Origin: Tannerella sp.
GTDB lineage: Bacteria; Bacteroidota; Bacteroidia; Bacteroidales; Tannerellaceae
Assembly (NCBI GenBank): GCA_031288935.1
Contig: JAITQL010000015.1
Span: 1 to 9,433 of the forward strand
Length of the DNA: 9,433 bases
Direction of reading: 5' to 3'
Shown here: positions 1 through 6,909 of the stretch, one piece after another
Position numbering within the stretch: the first letter of the stretch is position 1
How the letters are laid out: each line of letters starts with the position of its first letter
The notes under the pieces: model-generated
Told to the model about the DNA's origin: nothing
Databases searched by the model: none
Seen by the model: only the letters and a program-made list of their open reading frames with translations
Translations under genes and position numbers: made by a program

Positions 1-1766
1 TTGTCCAGCTCGTAGCCCTCGTCAACGGGTTTCAGCGTATATCCGACAATGCGGCAGTTGGACAGGTTTACGGTTCGCTTGGAGTCAATGAGGCTTGTCT
101 CGATCGAAAAGTTCCTGACCGCTTCCTCTCCCGGCTCGATGAAGCCCATGTCGATGCCTTCCCTGGGGTTGGCATCGGAAATCAGGTAGGTGGCTACATC
201 GTCATGGATATAGCTCTCCCACCCGCCGGCTGGAACGGCCTGGTTGCGGTGGATATCGTCTTCGACGATGAAGGCGTAGAATTGGTAGCGGTCTGCGCGC
301 GTGGCACGGAGTTTTACCTTGATGTCTATGTACGCGCCGTTCAGCTGCGACTCGATGGCTATGCCCGTTTCTGCCGGCGCGGTGCCCGAATTGCTCAGCG
401 CCCGTTTCAGCTCGCGGGGCGTGGTGGTTGCATAAAGCGGGACTTCCTCCCGCAGGTCTACCAGCGTGGAAGGAAAGAAATAGTCCGAACTGAGTCCGTT
501 GGACGTTTCGGCGATCGCGCCGGCCAGTGTGCTGTTACAGTGTTTGCCGTTCAGATGCAGGCGGATGACGTGAATCATGCGGCTGGACGCCCATTCGTCC
601 AGCACGCTCTGGATGGCGGCGGTCATGTTCGGGCAGTTGGGGCAGGAGGTGCCCGTAAACTGCATGATGAGGTATTGCCGGAGAAAGGGGATGGGTTCGT
701 ATTCGGCCTCGACGCGACAGGTTTCGGTGGTGTCGCCGTCGTAGACGGCATAAAAGCGGTGCGTGCCCGGGTCGTCGGTAGCGAAGGCGGCCTCTGCGAG
801 CGGCGTGTCCGCGTCCGGCGTTTCGCCCGTGTGGACGATGACGGCGGAGGCGGTGACGTTTTCGTCGTCGGCCATGACGGTAAAGAAGACCTGTTCCATT
901 CTGTCGGCCTTGAAGGAAAGCCTGTCGGGCGTGAAGGAGAGGATGACGGGCAGGACTTCGACGGCGGTTTCGGCGGAGGTCAGTCCGTCGTACCGGGCGT
1001 AAAAGGTGTGCGTACCGGCTGTTTTTGTCGAGAAGGCGGGCGCGTCGAGAACGGTTTCCGGCTCGCCTGCGAGGATAACGGTTGCCAGGGCGGTGACGTT
1101 TTCGTCGTCCGCCATGACGGTGAAGGAGACGGCGTCCCTGTTGTTCGCCTTCATTTCGGCGCGGTCGGCCGTGATCGCGAGAATGACTTCCGTCACGTCT
1201 ACCGTCACTTCGTTGGAAGCATGTCCGTCATAGGTGGCGTAGAACGTGCAGGGCGTCGCCGTCTTCGTGGAAAAGGAGGGCGCATCGAGAGCGGTTTCCG
1301 GTTCGCCGGCCAGGATGACCGTTGCCATGGAGGTGACGTCCTCGTCGTCGGCCATGACGGTAAAGGAGACGCGGTCTTTGTTGTTGGCTCTGATTTCGGT
1401 GCGGTCGGCCGTGAGGGAAAGGATCACTTCCGTTGCCTCGACGGTGATTTCGCCGGACAACTGTCCGTCATAGGCGGCATAAAAGGTGTATGCGTCCGGC
1501 TCGCGGGTCGAAAAGGCGGCATCGGCCACCTCGGTTGAAAGGTCTTTGCGGGTGATGACGGCCGTCGGGGTGACGTCCACACCGTCGGCGGTGACCGTAA
1601 AAACGGCCTTGTCGGCGCCGTTGGCCTTGATGACGGTCTTGTCGACCGACAGTTCGATTACAGCCGGCTCCGGCTTTTCGAGAGAGGCACAGCCCGACGC
1701 GATCGCCGGCAGGAGCAGGATCGTCCCCAACAGGCGGAGACCGTACGTTTGTATTTGTTTCATCAT
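1..1766 (-). CDS. Omp28-like lipoprotein with four Ig-like repeats (3' end beyond window)
   Basis: Translating the minus strand from 1766 gives 588 open residues running off the window at base 1, so the C-terminus is missing. Residues 1-26 form a lipoprotein signal: hydrophobic LLGTILLLPAIA, then lipobox ASGC with Cys26. Four tandem all-beta repeats of about 80 residues follow (about residues 33-355), sharing a 'VILSxTxDR...FTVMADDExVT' core and a 'TFYAxYDG' end, as in bacterial Ig-like domains. A thioredoxin-like region then begins (FTGTSCPNCPNM) with Cys375 and Cys378 in a CPNC motif. This motif and the following sequence resemble the Omp28 family of Bacteroidota outer membrane proteins. 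Inference: an outer-membrane-anchored lipoprotein whose Ig stalk holds a terminal Omp28 domain. Its substrate is unknown. ATG 1763 directly follows ATG 1766, so either may be the start. It is divergent from another CxxC lipoprotein gene. Confidence 0.85.
   Translation of the reverse strand, partial: MMKQIQTYGLRLLGTILLLPAIASGCASLEKPEPAVIELSVDKTVIKANGADKAVFTVTADGVDVTPTAVITRKDLSTEVADAAFSTREPDAYTFYAAYDGQLSGEITVEATEVILSLTADRTEIRANNKDRVSFTVMADDEDVTSMATVILAGEPETALDAPSFSTKTATPCTFYATYDGHASNEVTVDVTEVILAITADRAEMKANNRDAVSFTVMADDENVTALATVILAGEPETVLDAPAFSTKTAGTHTFYARYDGLTSAETAVEVLPVILSFTPDRLSFKADRMEQVFFTVMADDENVTASAVIVHTGETPDADTPLAEAAFATDDPGTHRFYAVYDGDTTETCRVEAEYEPIPFLRQYLIMQFTGTSCPNCPNMTAAIQSVLDEWASSRMIHVIRLHLNGKHCNSTLAGAIAETSNGLSSDYFFPSTLVDLREEVPLYATTTPRELKRALSNSGTAPAETGIAIESQLNGAYIDIKVKLRATRADRYQFYAFIVEDDIHRNQAVPAGGWESYIHDDVATYLISDANPREGIDMGFIEPGEEAVRNFSIETSLIDSKRTVNLSNCRIVGYTLKPVDEGYELD
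702..1670 (-). repeat. Four tandem Ig-like domain repeats, period about 240 bp
   Basis: Inside the Omp28-like gene, four coding repeats begin near 1670, 1430, 1190 and 950 (minus strand). Repeats 2, 3 and 4 start exactly 240 bp apart; repeat 1 is two codons shorter. The plus-strand word gccatgacgg recurs at 871, 1111 and 1351. Repeats 2 and 3 are most alike: by eye, 24 of 30 bases match between 1021-1050 and 1261-1290. The protein signature of each unit is a 'VILSxTxDR' strand, 'FTVMADDExVT' (degenerate in repeat 1) and a closing 'FYAxYDG'. Confidence 0.85.
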
Positions 1767-1847
1767 TGTTCTTTATTCTGTTTTTATCCTTGTAAATAAA
1801 CTTGTTTGCATTGCTCCACTAAAAAAAGGAACAGGGTTTACGGGCGA

Positions 1848-1855
1848 CAAAGATA
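1848..1855 (-). promoter_or_regulatory. Bacteroidota -7 promoter box for the Omp28-like gene
   Basis: The minus strand reads TATCTTTG, a full match to the Bacteroidota -7 consensus TAnnTTTG, about 80 bp upstream of the start at 1766. It is followed by TCGCCC. No clear -33 TTTG lies at the usual 19-21 bp spacing, so the match rests on the -7 element and its position. Confidence 0.5.
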
Positions 1856-1922
1856 CGGGATTCGGGCGTCGGATTTCGTACAGGAAACGGATATTTCATA
1901 CCTGTTTAGGATTAAATAACAA

Positions 1923-1930
1923 TACTTTTG
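1923..1930 (+). promoter_or_regulatory. Bacteroidota -7 promoter box for the DUF5106-like gene
   Basis: The plus strand reads TACTTTTG, matching TAnnTTTG, about 100 bp upstream of the start chosen at 2029. The -33 region is poor; the nearest candidate is TTTA at 1905-1908, closer than usual. With the opposite box at 1848-1855 it makes a back-to-back divergent promoter region in an AT-rich gap. Confidence 0.45.
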
Positions 1931-2028
1931 GCCTGTGCTATTCATAAAAGCAGTACTTATGTGCCCGAAGCAAATTGTTTTATACGAACTAAATCTATTT
2001 TAATATGCACAAGTGGAGTCAAGTAAAA

Positions 2029-2967
2029 ATGAAGATCAGGTTTATGGTTATCGGATACGGTATGATCGCGGCGCTGCCGGCCTGTCATTCCCGGAACAGG
2101 CAGGTGGAAACGGCGCCACAGGCACCGGCGCAGGCTTTTACCATGCCGGCGATTCCGGCTGCCATCACGGCGCCCGGCGAACGGGCGAATTACCTTGTTA
2201 CCCATTACTGGGACAAGTTTAACTTTGCGGATACGGCTTACATCCATCAGCCCGAAGTGGCCGAACAGGCTTTGGCCGATTACCTGAGCGTCATGCCCTA
2301 CGCTTCGGTCGAAGAGACCAAACGTTCCGTCGGGCAGGTACTGGTTCGCGCCGAACAGGAGAAAAGCGGACAGATGTACGGTTTTTTCCTCGAAATGTTC
2401 GACAAATACCTCTACGATCCCAATTCGCCTTACCGCGACGATGAATTTTACATCCCCGTGGCGACGCATGTCATTGCGGACAAACGGTCGGGCGAAGCGG
2501 AAAAGATACGCATGAAGCATACGCTGGAAGGGTTGCTGAAAAACCGGCAGGGAACCGTGGCAACCGACTTTGCGTATCTCCTGGCGGACGGAAAGCGGGG
2601 CAGCCTGCACGCGCTCCGGGCGGACTATACGCTGCTGATGTTCTACAACCCCGACTGCCACACGTGCAGCGAAGCGGTCGCCTCGCTCAGGCACTCGTCC
2701 CTCGTCAACCGCCTTCACACCACCGGGACGCTGGCCATTCTGCTGTTTTATCCCGACGAAGACATTGAAATCTGGAAGGCGCATCTGTCCGAAATCCCCG
2801 CCGGCTGGATCAACGGATACGACCCGCAGGCAAAGGTAAAGGAGGAAGAGATATACGATCTGCGTGCGATTCCCACGCTTTATCTGCTGGACAGGGACAA
2901 AAAAGTCCTCCTCAAGGACGCGAACTTTGAGAAGGTGCAAACATGGCTGATCGACAGGTTCCGTTGA
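2029..2967 (+). CDS. DUF5106-like thioredoxin-fold lipoprotein
   Basis: A 312-residue protein from the start at 2029. I chose 2029 over the in-frame ATG at 2005 because GGAG (2015-2018) sits about 10 bp upstream and the signal peptide then begins MKIRF. The signal runs MKIRFMVIGYGMIAALPAC with candidate lipidated Cys19; the Pro before the last lipobox residue is unusual. Residues 45-190 ('ITAPGERANYLVTHYWDKF', later 'KYLYDPNSPYRDDEFYIP') match my memory of the DUF5106 region of Bacteroidales proteins. The C-terminal third is thioredoxin-like: FYNPDCHTC with Cys210 and Cys213, and AIPTLYLLD with the expected cis-Pro near residue 282. Inference: a membrane-anchored thiol-disulfide protein or a relative of TlpA/ResA; redox activity is not proven by sequence. 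Divergent from an Omp28-like gene; a strong hairpin follows the stop. Confidence 0.85.
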   Translation: MKIRFMVIGYGMIAALPACHSRNRQVETAPQAPAQAFTMPAIPAAITAPGERANYLVTHYWDKFNFADTAYIHQPEVAEQALADYLSVMPYASVEETKRSVGQVLVRAEQEKSGQMYGFFLEMFDKYLYDPNSPYRDDEFYIPVATHVIADKRSGEAEKIRMKHTLEGLLKNRQGTVATDFAYLLADGKRGSLHALRADYTLLMFYNPDCHTCSEAVASLRHSSLVNRLHTTGTLAILLFYPDEDIEIWKAHLSEIPAGWINGYDPQAKVKEEEIYDLRAIPTLYLLDRDKKVLLKDANFEKVQTWLIDRFR

Positions 2968-2976
2968 ACCCGTCCA

Positions 2977-3041
2977 CGAATGGCACGCATGAAGGCGAAT
3001 GAAAATCGGGATTCCATCCGTGCCATTCGCAGACGTTTTTT
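2977..3041 (+). terminator. Long inverted repeat with T-tract after the DUF5106-like gene
   Basis: CGAATGGCACG (2977-2987) pairs perfectly over 11 bp with CGTGCCATTCG (3019-3029). Inside the loop, further short pairings are possible (ATG with CAT, GAAT with ATTC), giving a long interrupted stem. Six Ts follow at 3036-3041. It begins 10 bp past the stop of the plus-strand gene and touches the stop of the convergent lipoprotein gene, so it can serve as an intrinsic terminator for the plus strand. The minus-strand side lacks a T-tract. Confidence 0.7.
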
Positions 3042-3915
3042 ATTTGATTTCGATCACCAGATAGCGGCTTAGCTGCCAGAATTGATTGACGTCCGTGATG
3101 TGCAGGGTCAGGTTGCCTTGCGGATCTTTGGTATACCGGTACGTTTCGCCCGGGTGGGAGGAACGGATGCTGGCTTTGGCAGCATACAGGGGGATTTCAG
3201 TCACCTCGCGAATGTCGATGGACACGAAATAGTCTTCGTTGAAAAAGCCTTCCAGCACTTTCGACTTGGAGAACAATCCTCCGCCGGTCAGGATGTTTTG
3301 CCTTTTCAGCTCCCTTTCCGTTCCGAGGCAGTAATAGGCCGTGTTGAGCCGGGCATTCTGTTCCTCCAGCTTCTTCGACTGCGAGGCCGTCGTCTGGGAC
3401 AAGGTTTCGATGTCCTCGTTCAGCGACGACACGACATCGTCGAGTTCCTCGAGCCGCAGGTTTTTTTTTGCCAGCTCTTCCTGCAACGACGCAATCATGA
3501 CGGCTTTCTGGTTTAGCTCGACACCGATGCGGTCGATGGTGCGTTGCAGAGCTTCCGACCGGATATGACTTTTTTGCAGCTGCTCGCGCAGAGCGGCCAG
3601 CTGCTCGCGGTTGGATTTCAATGTCTCGGCTATCCGACGGACATTGTTCTTCAGCTGTTCCTTCTTGTACGGGCTGAGGTCTTCGCCCCCCGGCTCGACG
3701 GAGAGGTGGCTTTCAGCGTCGCGGATGGATTGAATGTCCGACCGGATGTCGCTCAACGTCGTCAACATGTCTTCCAGCAAGGCCGACGTGGCCGCCTTTT
3801 CGGCAATCAGCGCTTCGTTTTCACTTTTCAGTTTCTTGTATTTGGCCGACTGTTCGATGCAGGAAGTCAGCAAGGCCATGCAGAAACAAAACAATAAAAT
3901 CTTTTTCATATACAT
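3040..3915 (-). CDS. Coiled-coil lipoprotein, Cbp1-like (putative collagen-binding adhesin family)
   Basis: A 291-residue protein (289 if the MKK start at 3909 is used). The signal KKILLFCFCMALLTSC ends in a good lipobox with Cys19. Residues about 25-195 are rich in Leu, Glu, Lys and Gln in heptad-like spacing and almost free of Pro, so a long coiled coil is expected, with a short break near residues 72-84 (VEPGGEDLSPY). A compact C-terminal domain follows (about 193-291: 'NTAYYCLGTERELK', 'FNEDYFVSIDIREV', 'VNQFWQLSRYLVIEIK'). The layout and C-terminal motifs match my memory of the Bacteroidales Cbp1 family, annotated as collagen-binding glycoprotein adhesins. The family name is recall, and the collagen role is inferred. 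Last gene of a minus-strand set, 27 bp after rsmI. It holds an unusual A9 run (coding strand) at residues 149-152. Confidence 0.8.
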   Translation of the reverse strand: MYMKKILLFCFCMALLTSCIEQSAKYKKLKSENEALIAEKAATSALLEDMLTTLSDIRSDIQSIRDAESHLSVEPGGEDLSPYKKEQLKNNVRRIAETLKSNREQLAALREQLQKSHIRSEALQRTIDRIGVELNQKAVMIASLQEELAKKNLRLEELDDVVSSLNEDIETLSQTTASQSKKLEEQNARLNTAYYCLGTERELKRQNILTGGGLFSKSKVLEGFFNEDYFVSIDIREVTEIPLYAAKASIRSSHPGETYRYTKDPQGNLTLHITDVNQFWQLSRYLVIEIK

Positions 3916-3942
3916 ACTTATTTAATCATACAACTCTGTTTA

Positions 3943-4617
3943 TTACTTTTTCAAACCGGAGACGACAACGACCAGCTCCCCCCTCGGCTCGTGCGCCGAG
4001 AAATGAAGCAGCAGGTCTTTGAGCGTGCCCCGTACAGTTTCTTCATACCGCTTGGACAATTCGCGCGATACGGATGCCTGGCGGTCTTCGCCGAAGGTTT
4101 CGGAAAACTGCGTCAGCGTTTTCAGCAGGCGGAGGGGCGATTCGTAAAAGACCATGCTCCGCTCTTCCGCAGCCAGTGCCCGGAGGCGCGTCTGCCGTCC
4201 TTTTTTCAGCGGCAGGAAGCCTTCGAAACAAAACCTTTCGTCCGGCAAACCGGATACGACCAGGGCAGGCACAAAGGCCGTCGCTCCCGGCAGACATTCC
4301 ACCTCGACACCCTGCCGCACACACTCGCGTACCAGCAGAAAACCCGGATCCGAAATGGACGGCGTGCCGGCATCGGAAATCAACGCCACGCACTCGCCGG
4401 CGCGGATGCGCTGCACAATGTGCTCTATCTGCCGATGTTCGTTGAACTTGTGATGCGACTGCAGGCGGTTCCTGATGTCGTAGTGTTTCAACAGAATCCC
4501 GCTCGTGCGCGTATCTTCGGCTAAAATCAGGTCGACTTCCTTCAACAGGCGAACCGCCCGGAACGTCATGTCTTCCAGGTTTCCGACGGGAGTGGGGATC
4601 AGGATCAGTTTAGCCAT
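3943..4617 (-). CDS. rsmI: 16S rRNA (cytidine(1402)-2'-O)-methyltransferase RsmI
   Basis: A 224-residue protein of the tetrapyrrole-methylase fold that 2'-O-methylates C1402 in the decoding centre of 16S rRNA, using S-adenosylmethionine in the cytoplasm. Family motifs are intact and in order: TPVGNLED (9-16), AEDTRT (33-38), SDAGTPSISDPG (81-92), LPGATA (109-114), FCFEGFLP (129-136), SRELSK (184-189) and RGE (212-214). It is shorter than E. coli RsmI, which carries an extra C-terminal region; I believe the short form is usual in Bacteroidota. The ATG at 4617 places the glycine-rich N-terminal strand correctly. It lies 14 bp after the proline-rich gene and 27 bp before the lipoprotein gene, so co-transcription is likely. 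Confidence 0.96.
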   Translation of the reverse strand: MAKLILIPTPVGNLEDMTFRAVRLLKEVDLILAEDTRTSGILLKHYDIRNRLQSHHKFNEHRQIEHIVQRIRAGECVALISDAGTPSISDPGFLLVRECVRQGVEVECLPGATAFVPALVVSGLPDERFCFEGFLPLKKGRQTRLRALAAEERSMVFYESPLRLLKTLTQFSETFGEDRQASVSRELSKRYEETVRGTLKDLLLHFSAHEPRGELVVVVSGLKK

Positions 4618-4631
4618 GATGCGACGCTGAA

Positions 4632-5327
4632 TCAGGAAAACCGCTTTTCAAGTACGGCCGTAAACTCGATGACCGTTTCATCTTCAAAGTTCCAGTCAAA
4701 CTGTTCCTGCAGATAGGCAATGGACGTTTCATAGGAATCTTTCGCGTTCAATTCGGCGATGGCCTGATTCATCCGGTTTTCATCCTTCGCAAACAGGTCG
4801 CGGCAGAACCGGAACCGGTCGTTCAATGTGAATGCCTTTCTCAGGTCTGACAGTCTTTTCTTTTCGATTGTTTCATTGAGCCGGCCTTCCTGCTTGTCCA
4901 CAATCCGTTTGGGAGGCGGAGGAGGCGAGGGCGGCGGAGGCGGCGTCGCGACACGCTCGGGGACAGGCGGCGGAAATGTCACGGGCGACTTTTCCACCAC
5001 GACCGGAGCGGGCTGCCGAGGAGGCCGAATCTCCTGCGGCTCCGGGACGGACGGCGGGGCAGGCGGCGGCGTGAGCTGCGTCGGCGTATACTCCGTAAGG
5101 TATCCCACCGACCGGATTTGCGCCTGATGCACCCTCATTTGCCGTTCAAACAGTGCCAGTTCCGAAACTTCCATCTGATGCAGCAATCCCTGCATCCGGT
5201 TGGTAATATCAAAAGCCTCGCTGAAAAATGAAACCGGATAAATCTCTCTTTCGTGGATTCCCTCTATCAAATACATAAGTCTTTTGATATGACCGGTTAG
5301 CTGTTCCAATTGTTCCTTACTTTCCAT
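4632..5327 (-). CDS. Proline-rich cytoplasmic protein of unknown function
   Basis: A 231-residue protein with no signal peptide or membrane segment. It has three parts. Residues 1-75 are helical and charged. Residues 83-140 are a low-complexity linker dominated by Pro, including PPPPPSPPPPP at 129-139. Residues 157-231 form a compact C-terminal domain ('LSDLRKAFTLNDRFRFCRDLF', 'AIAELNAKDSYETSIAYL', 'FDWNFEDETVIEFTAVLEKRF'). I recall similar C-terminal domains in uncharacterised Bacteroidales proteins, but no function. The gene starts right after a good promoter-like sequence and lies 14 bp upstream of rsmI, so it is probably the first gene of that operon. The poly-Pro runs predict reliance on EF-P during translation. 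No catalytic residues can be named. Confidence 0.8.
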   Translation of the reverse strand: MESKEQLEQLTGHIKRLMYLIEGIHEREIYPVSFFSEAFDITNRMQGLLHQMEVSELALFERQMRVHQAQIRSVGYLTEYTPTQLTPPPAPPSVPEPQEIRPPRQPAPVVVEKSPVTFPPPVPERVATPPPPPSPPPPPKRIVDKQEGRLNETIEKKRLSDLRKAFTLNDRFRFCRDLFAKDENRMNQAIAELNAKDSYETSIAYLQEQFDWNFEDETVIEFTAVLEKRFS

Positions 5328-5349
5328 AATTCTTCTTGATAGACAGCAA

Positions 5350-5379
5350 CAAATATAGCCATTTCTGTGAAAATGAAAC
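5350..5379 (-). promoter_or_regulatory. Bacteroidota promoter for the proline-rich gene, rsmI and lipoprotein operon
   Basis: The minus strand has TATATTTG at 5357-5350, a full match to the -7 consensus TAnnTTTG. GTTTC at 5379-5375 lies 17 bp upstream as a partial -33 element. The -7 box is about 22 bp upstream of the ATG at 5327, implying a very short 5' leader. It lies in the 62-bp gap after the helicase gene, so the three downstream genes can be expressed separately from the helicase. Confidence 0.6.
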
Positions 5380-5389
5380 AGCGTGTACT

Positions 5390-6808
5390 TTATTTTTCTT
5401 CAAACTCCCCGGGAAGGTTCACCAGATAAAGTTGTTGAGTAGCTCTGGTAAACGCCGTATAGAGCCACCGGTAGAAATCTTCGCCCAGCATGGCCTGCGT
5501 GACGTATCCGATGTCGAGGAACACGTTCTGCCACTGTCCGCCCTGTGCCTTGTGGCAGGTGATGGCATACGCATACTTCACTTGCACGGCATTGTAGTAG
5601 GGGTCGGCTTTGAGGCATTTCAGTTTGGCGGACTTGGTCTTTTCATCGGCATAGCCTTCCAGGACGCCGAAAAACAGTTTGTCGCTTAATTCTTTGGGCA
5701 GCGAAGGCGTCTCGCTTTGCAGCGTGTCCATCAAAATCCGTATTTCGGTTTCCAGCTCGTCGTTCAGGAACCGAACCAGGACGTCGCAAAAACGAAAATC
5801 ATATGCCTCATACGTATGACACAGGCGCAAGACTTCCACAATCTCGCCGTTGGCAATAAATTCCGTCTCTTTCAGGTGGACTGTCCAAAAATAATTGTTC
5901 TTGACAACCATCAACCGGTCGCCCGCCGAAATTTCTTCTTCCATGTACAAAATCCGGCTCCGTATGCCATTATTATATATGTTGGCACGTTTGTTCGAGC
6001 GACAAATAATCATGGTTTCATCAAGACCGTCCCGGTCATAAGCCGACGAAATGCCATCAATCAGTTCGTCGCCATTGACTTTTTTCACGTCGGCAAAACG
6101 CGAAAGGCACAGCTGGGGATAATCGCCGAGTTGCCGCATTTGCAGGTTTCTCCGTATCCGGGTTGCATTAAACAGGATGCCGGAATCCTCGCCCTGACGG
6201 GCAACCTGAGTCAGTTGGATCTCATGCACCTGCAACCGGTATCCGCACAGGTAACCGGCATCGAGAGCAGGACTTTCGGTTTGCGACACAGGCGGTAACT
6301 GCGCCGTATCGCCCATCAAAATCAACCGGCAACGTTCGCCGCCGTACACGTACCGGACGAGGTCGTCCAGCAAGCCGTTACTGCCAAAAGCCTTGTTCCC
6401 GGCCGTTTCATTGGAAATCATGGAGGCCTCGTCGACGAAAAACAAAGTGTCCTTATGCAGATTGTCTGCCGGGGAAAATCCATCGAACTCATTGGAAAAA
6501 GCCTTCTTGCGGTAAATCTTTTTATGTACCGTAAAGGCGTTTTGCCCCGCATATTGAGAAAAGACTTTGGCCGCCCGTCCGGTTGGAGCCATCAGGACGG
6601 TTTTCTGCTGAAGTTCGTTCAATGCTTTGACGGCAGCGCCGATTAATGACGTTTTCCCCGTGCCGGCATATCCTTTCAACAACAAAACGCTTCGATCTTC
6701 TCGCGAAAGAAGAAAATCAGCCAGTTGCCGGGTCGCTGAAACCTGCTCTTCGGTCGGTTCAAAGGGGAAAAAACAGGCGATTTTGCCGAAAATAAAATTA
6801 TTTGTCAT
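5390..6808 (-). CDS. RecD-like superfamily 1 DNA helicase (AAA-family ATPase)
   Basis: A 472-residue ATP-dependent helicase of the SF1B RecD/Dda type. Visible motifs: a Q-motif-like TEEQ (19-22), Walker A GYAGTGKT (46-53), motif Ia MAPTGRAA (73-80), Walker B VDEAS (125-129), motif III GDTAQLPPV (166-174), motif IV IICRSNKRA (267-275), motif V AITCHKAQGGQW (415-426) and motif VI YTAFTRATQQLYLV (450-463). All core residues for ATP hydrolysis are present, including the Walker lysine and the motif VI arginine. There is no RecB/RecC partner and no long RecD2 N-terminal extension, so this is a compact stand-alone helicase, probably acting in DNA repair or replication-fork processing. The exact role is unknown. 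It is divergent from the membrane-protein operon and has a separate promoter-like sequence after it. Confidence 0.93.
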   Translation of the reverse strand: MTNNFIFGKIACFFPFEPTEEQVSATRQLADFLLSREDRSVLLLKGYAGTGKTSLIGAAVKALNELQQKTVLMAPTGRAAKVFSQYAGQNAFTVHKKIYRKKAFSNEFDGFSPADNLHKDTLFFVDEASMISNETAGNKAFGSNGLLDDLVRYVYGGERCRLILMGDTAQLPPVSQTESPALDAGYLCGYRLQVHEIQLTQVARQGEDSGILFNATRIRRNLQMRQLGDYPQLCLSRFADVKKVNGDELIDGISSAYDRDGLDETMIICRSNKRANIYNNGIRSRILYMEEEISAGDRLMVVKNNYFWTVHLKETEFIANGEIVEVLRLCHTYEAYDFRFCDVLVRFLNDELETEIRILMDTLQSETPSLPKELSDKLFFGVLEGYADEKTKSAKLKCLKADPYYNAVQVKYAYAITCHKAQGGQWQNVFLDIGYVTQAMLGEDFYRWLYTAFTRATQQLYLVNLPGEFEEK

Positions 6809-6831
6809 CTTAAAGCAATTATTTTGGGCGA

Positions 6832-6839
6832 TAAAGTTA
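6832..6839 (-). promoter_or_regulatory. Weak -7-like box for the helicase gene
   Basis: The minus strand reads TAACTTTA, one base off TAnnTTTG, 24 bp upstream of the helicase ATG. It is followed by TCGCCC, the same six bases that follow the -7 box at 1848-1855. No good -33 element is visible. Confidence 0.3.
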
Positions 6840-6859
6840 CTGCTTTAAATATTCTTTTC

Positions 6860-6867
6860 TATATTTG
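6860..6867 (+). promoter_or_regulatory. Bacteroidota -7 promoter box for the membrane protein, DUF3822 and rsmD operon
   Basis: TATATTTG fully matches TAnnTTTG and lies 42 bp before the ATG at 6910, in an AT-rich 101-bp divergent gap. The -33 position (about 6837-6840, TTAC) is only a partial match. Confidence 0.55.
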
Positions 6868-6909
6868 CAGCACAATATTTGAAGAAATAAATTAAAAACG
6901 AAATATGAG

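Noticed and set aside
204..1538. Plus-strand open frame of 444 codons
   Set aside because: It is the exact codon-register complement of the Omp28-like gene. The minus-strand product has a lipoprotein signal, repeated Ig-like domains and a CxxC motif, whereas the plus-strand product is low-complexity Gly/Val/Arg/Asp-rich sequence.
2005..2028. Upstream start of the DUF5106-like protein at 2005
   Set aside because: It would put eight polar residues ahead of the signal peptide, and the GGAG at 2015-2018 is placed for the ATG at 2029. The upstream start cannot be excluded.
1957..2940. Minus-strand open frame of 327 codons
   Set aside because: It lies antisense to the DUF5106-like gene, whose protein shows clear thioredoxin-like motifs and a signal peptide; the antisense product has no recognisable domain.
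5328..5389. Terminator for the helicase gene
   Set aside because: In the minus direction only a 4-bp TTTC/GAAA pairing is visible after the stop; the sequence is better explained as the promoter for the next gene.
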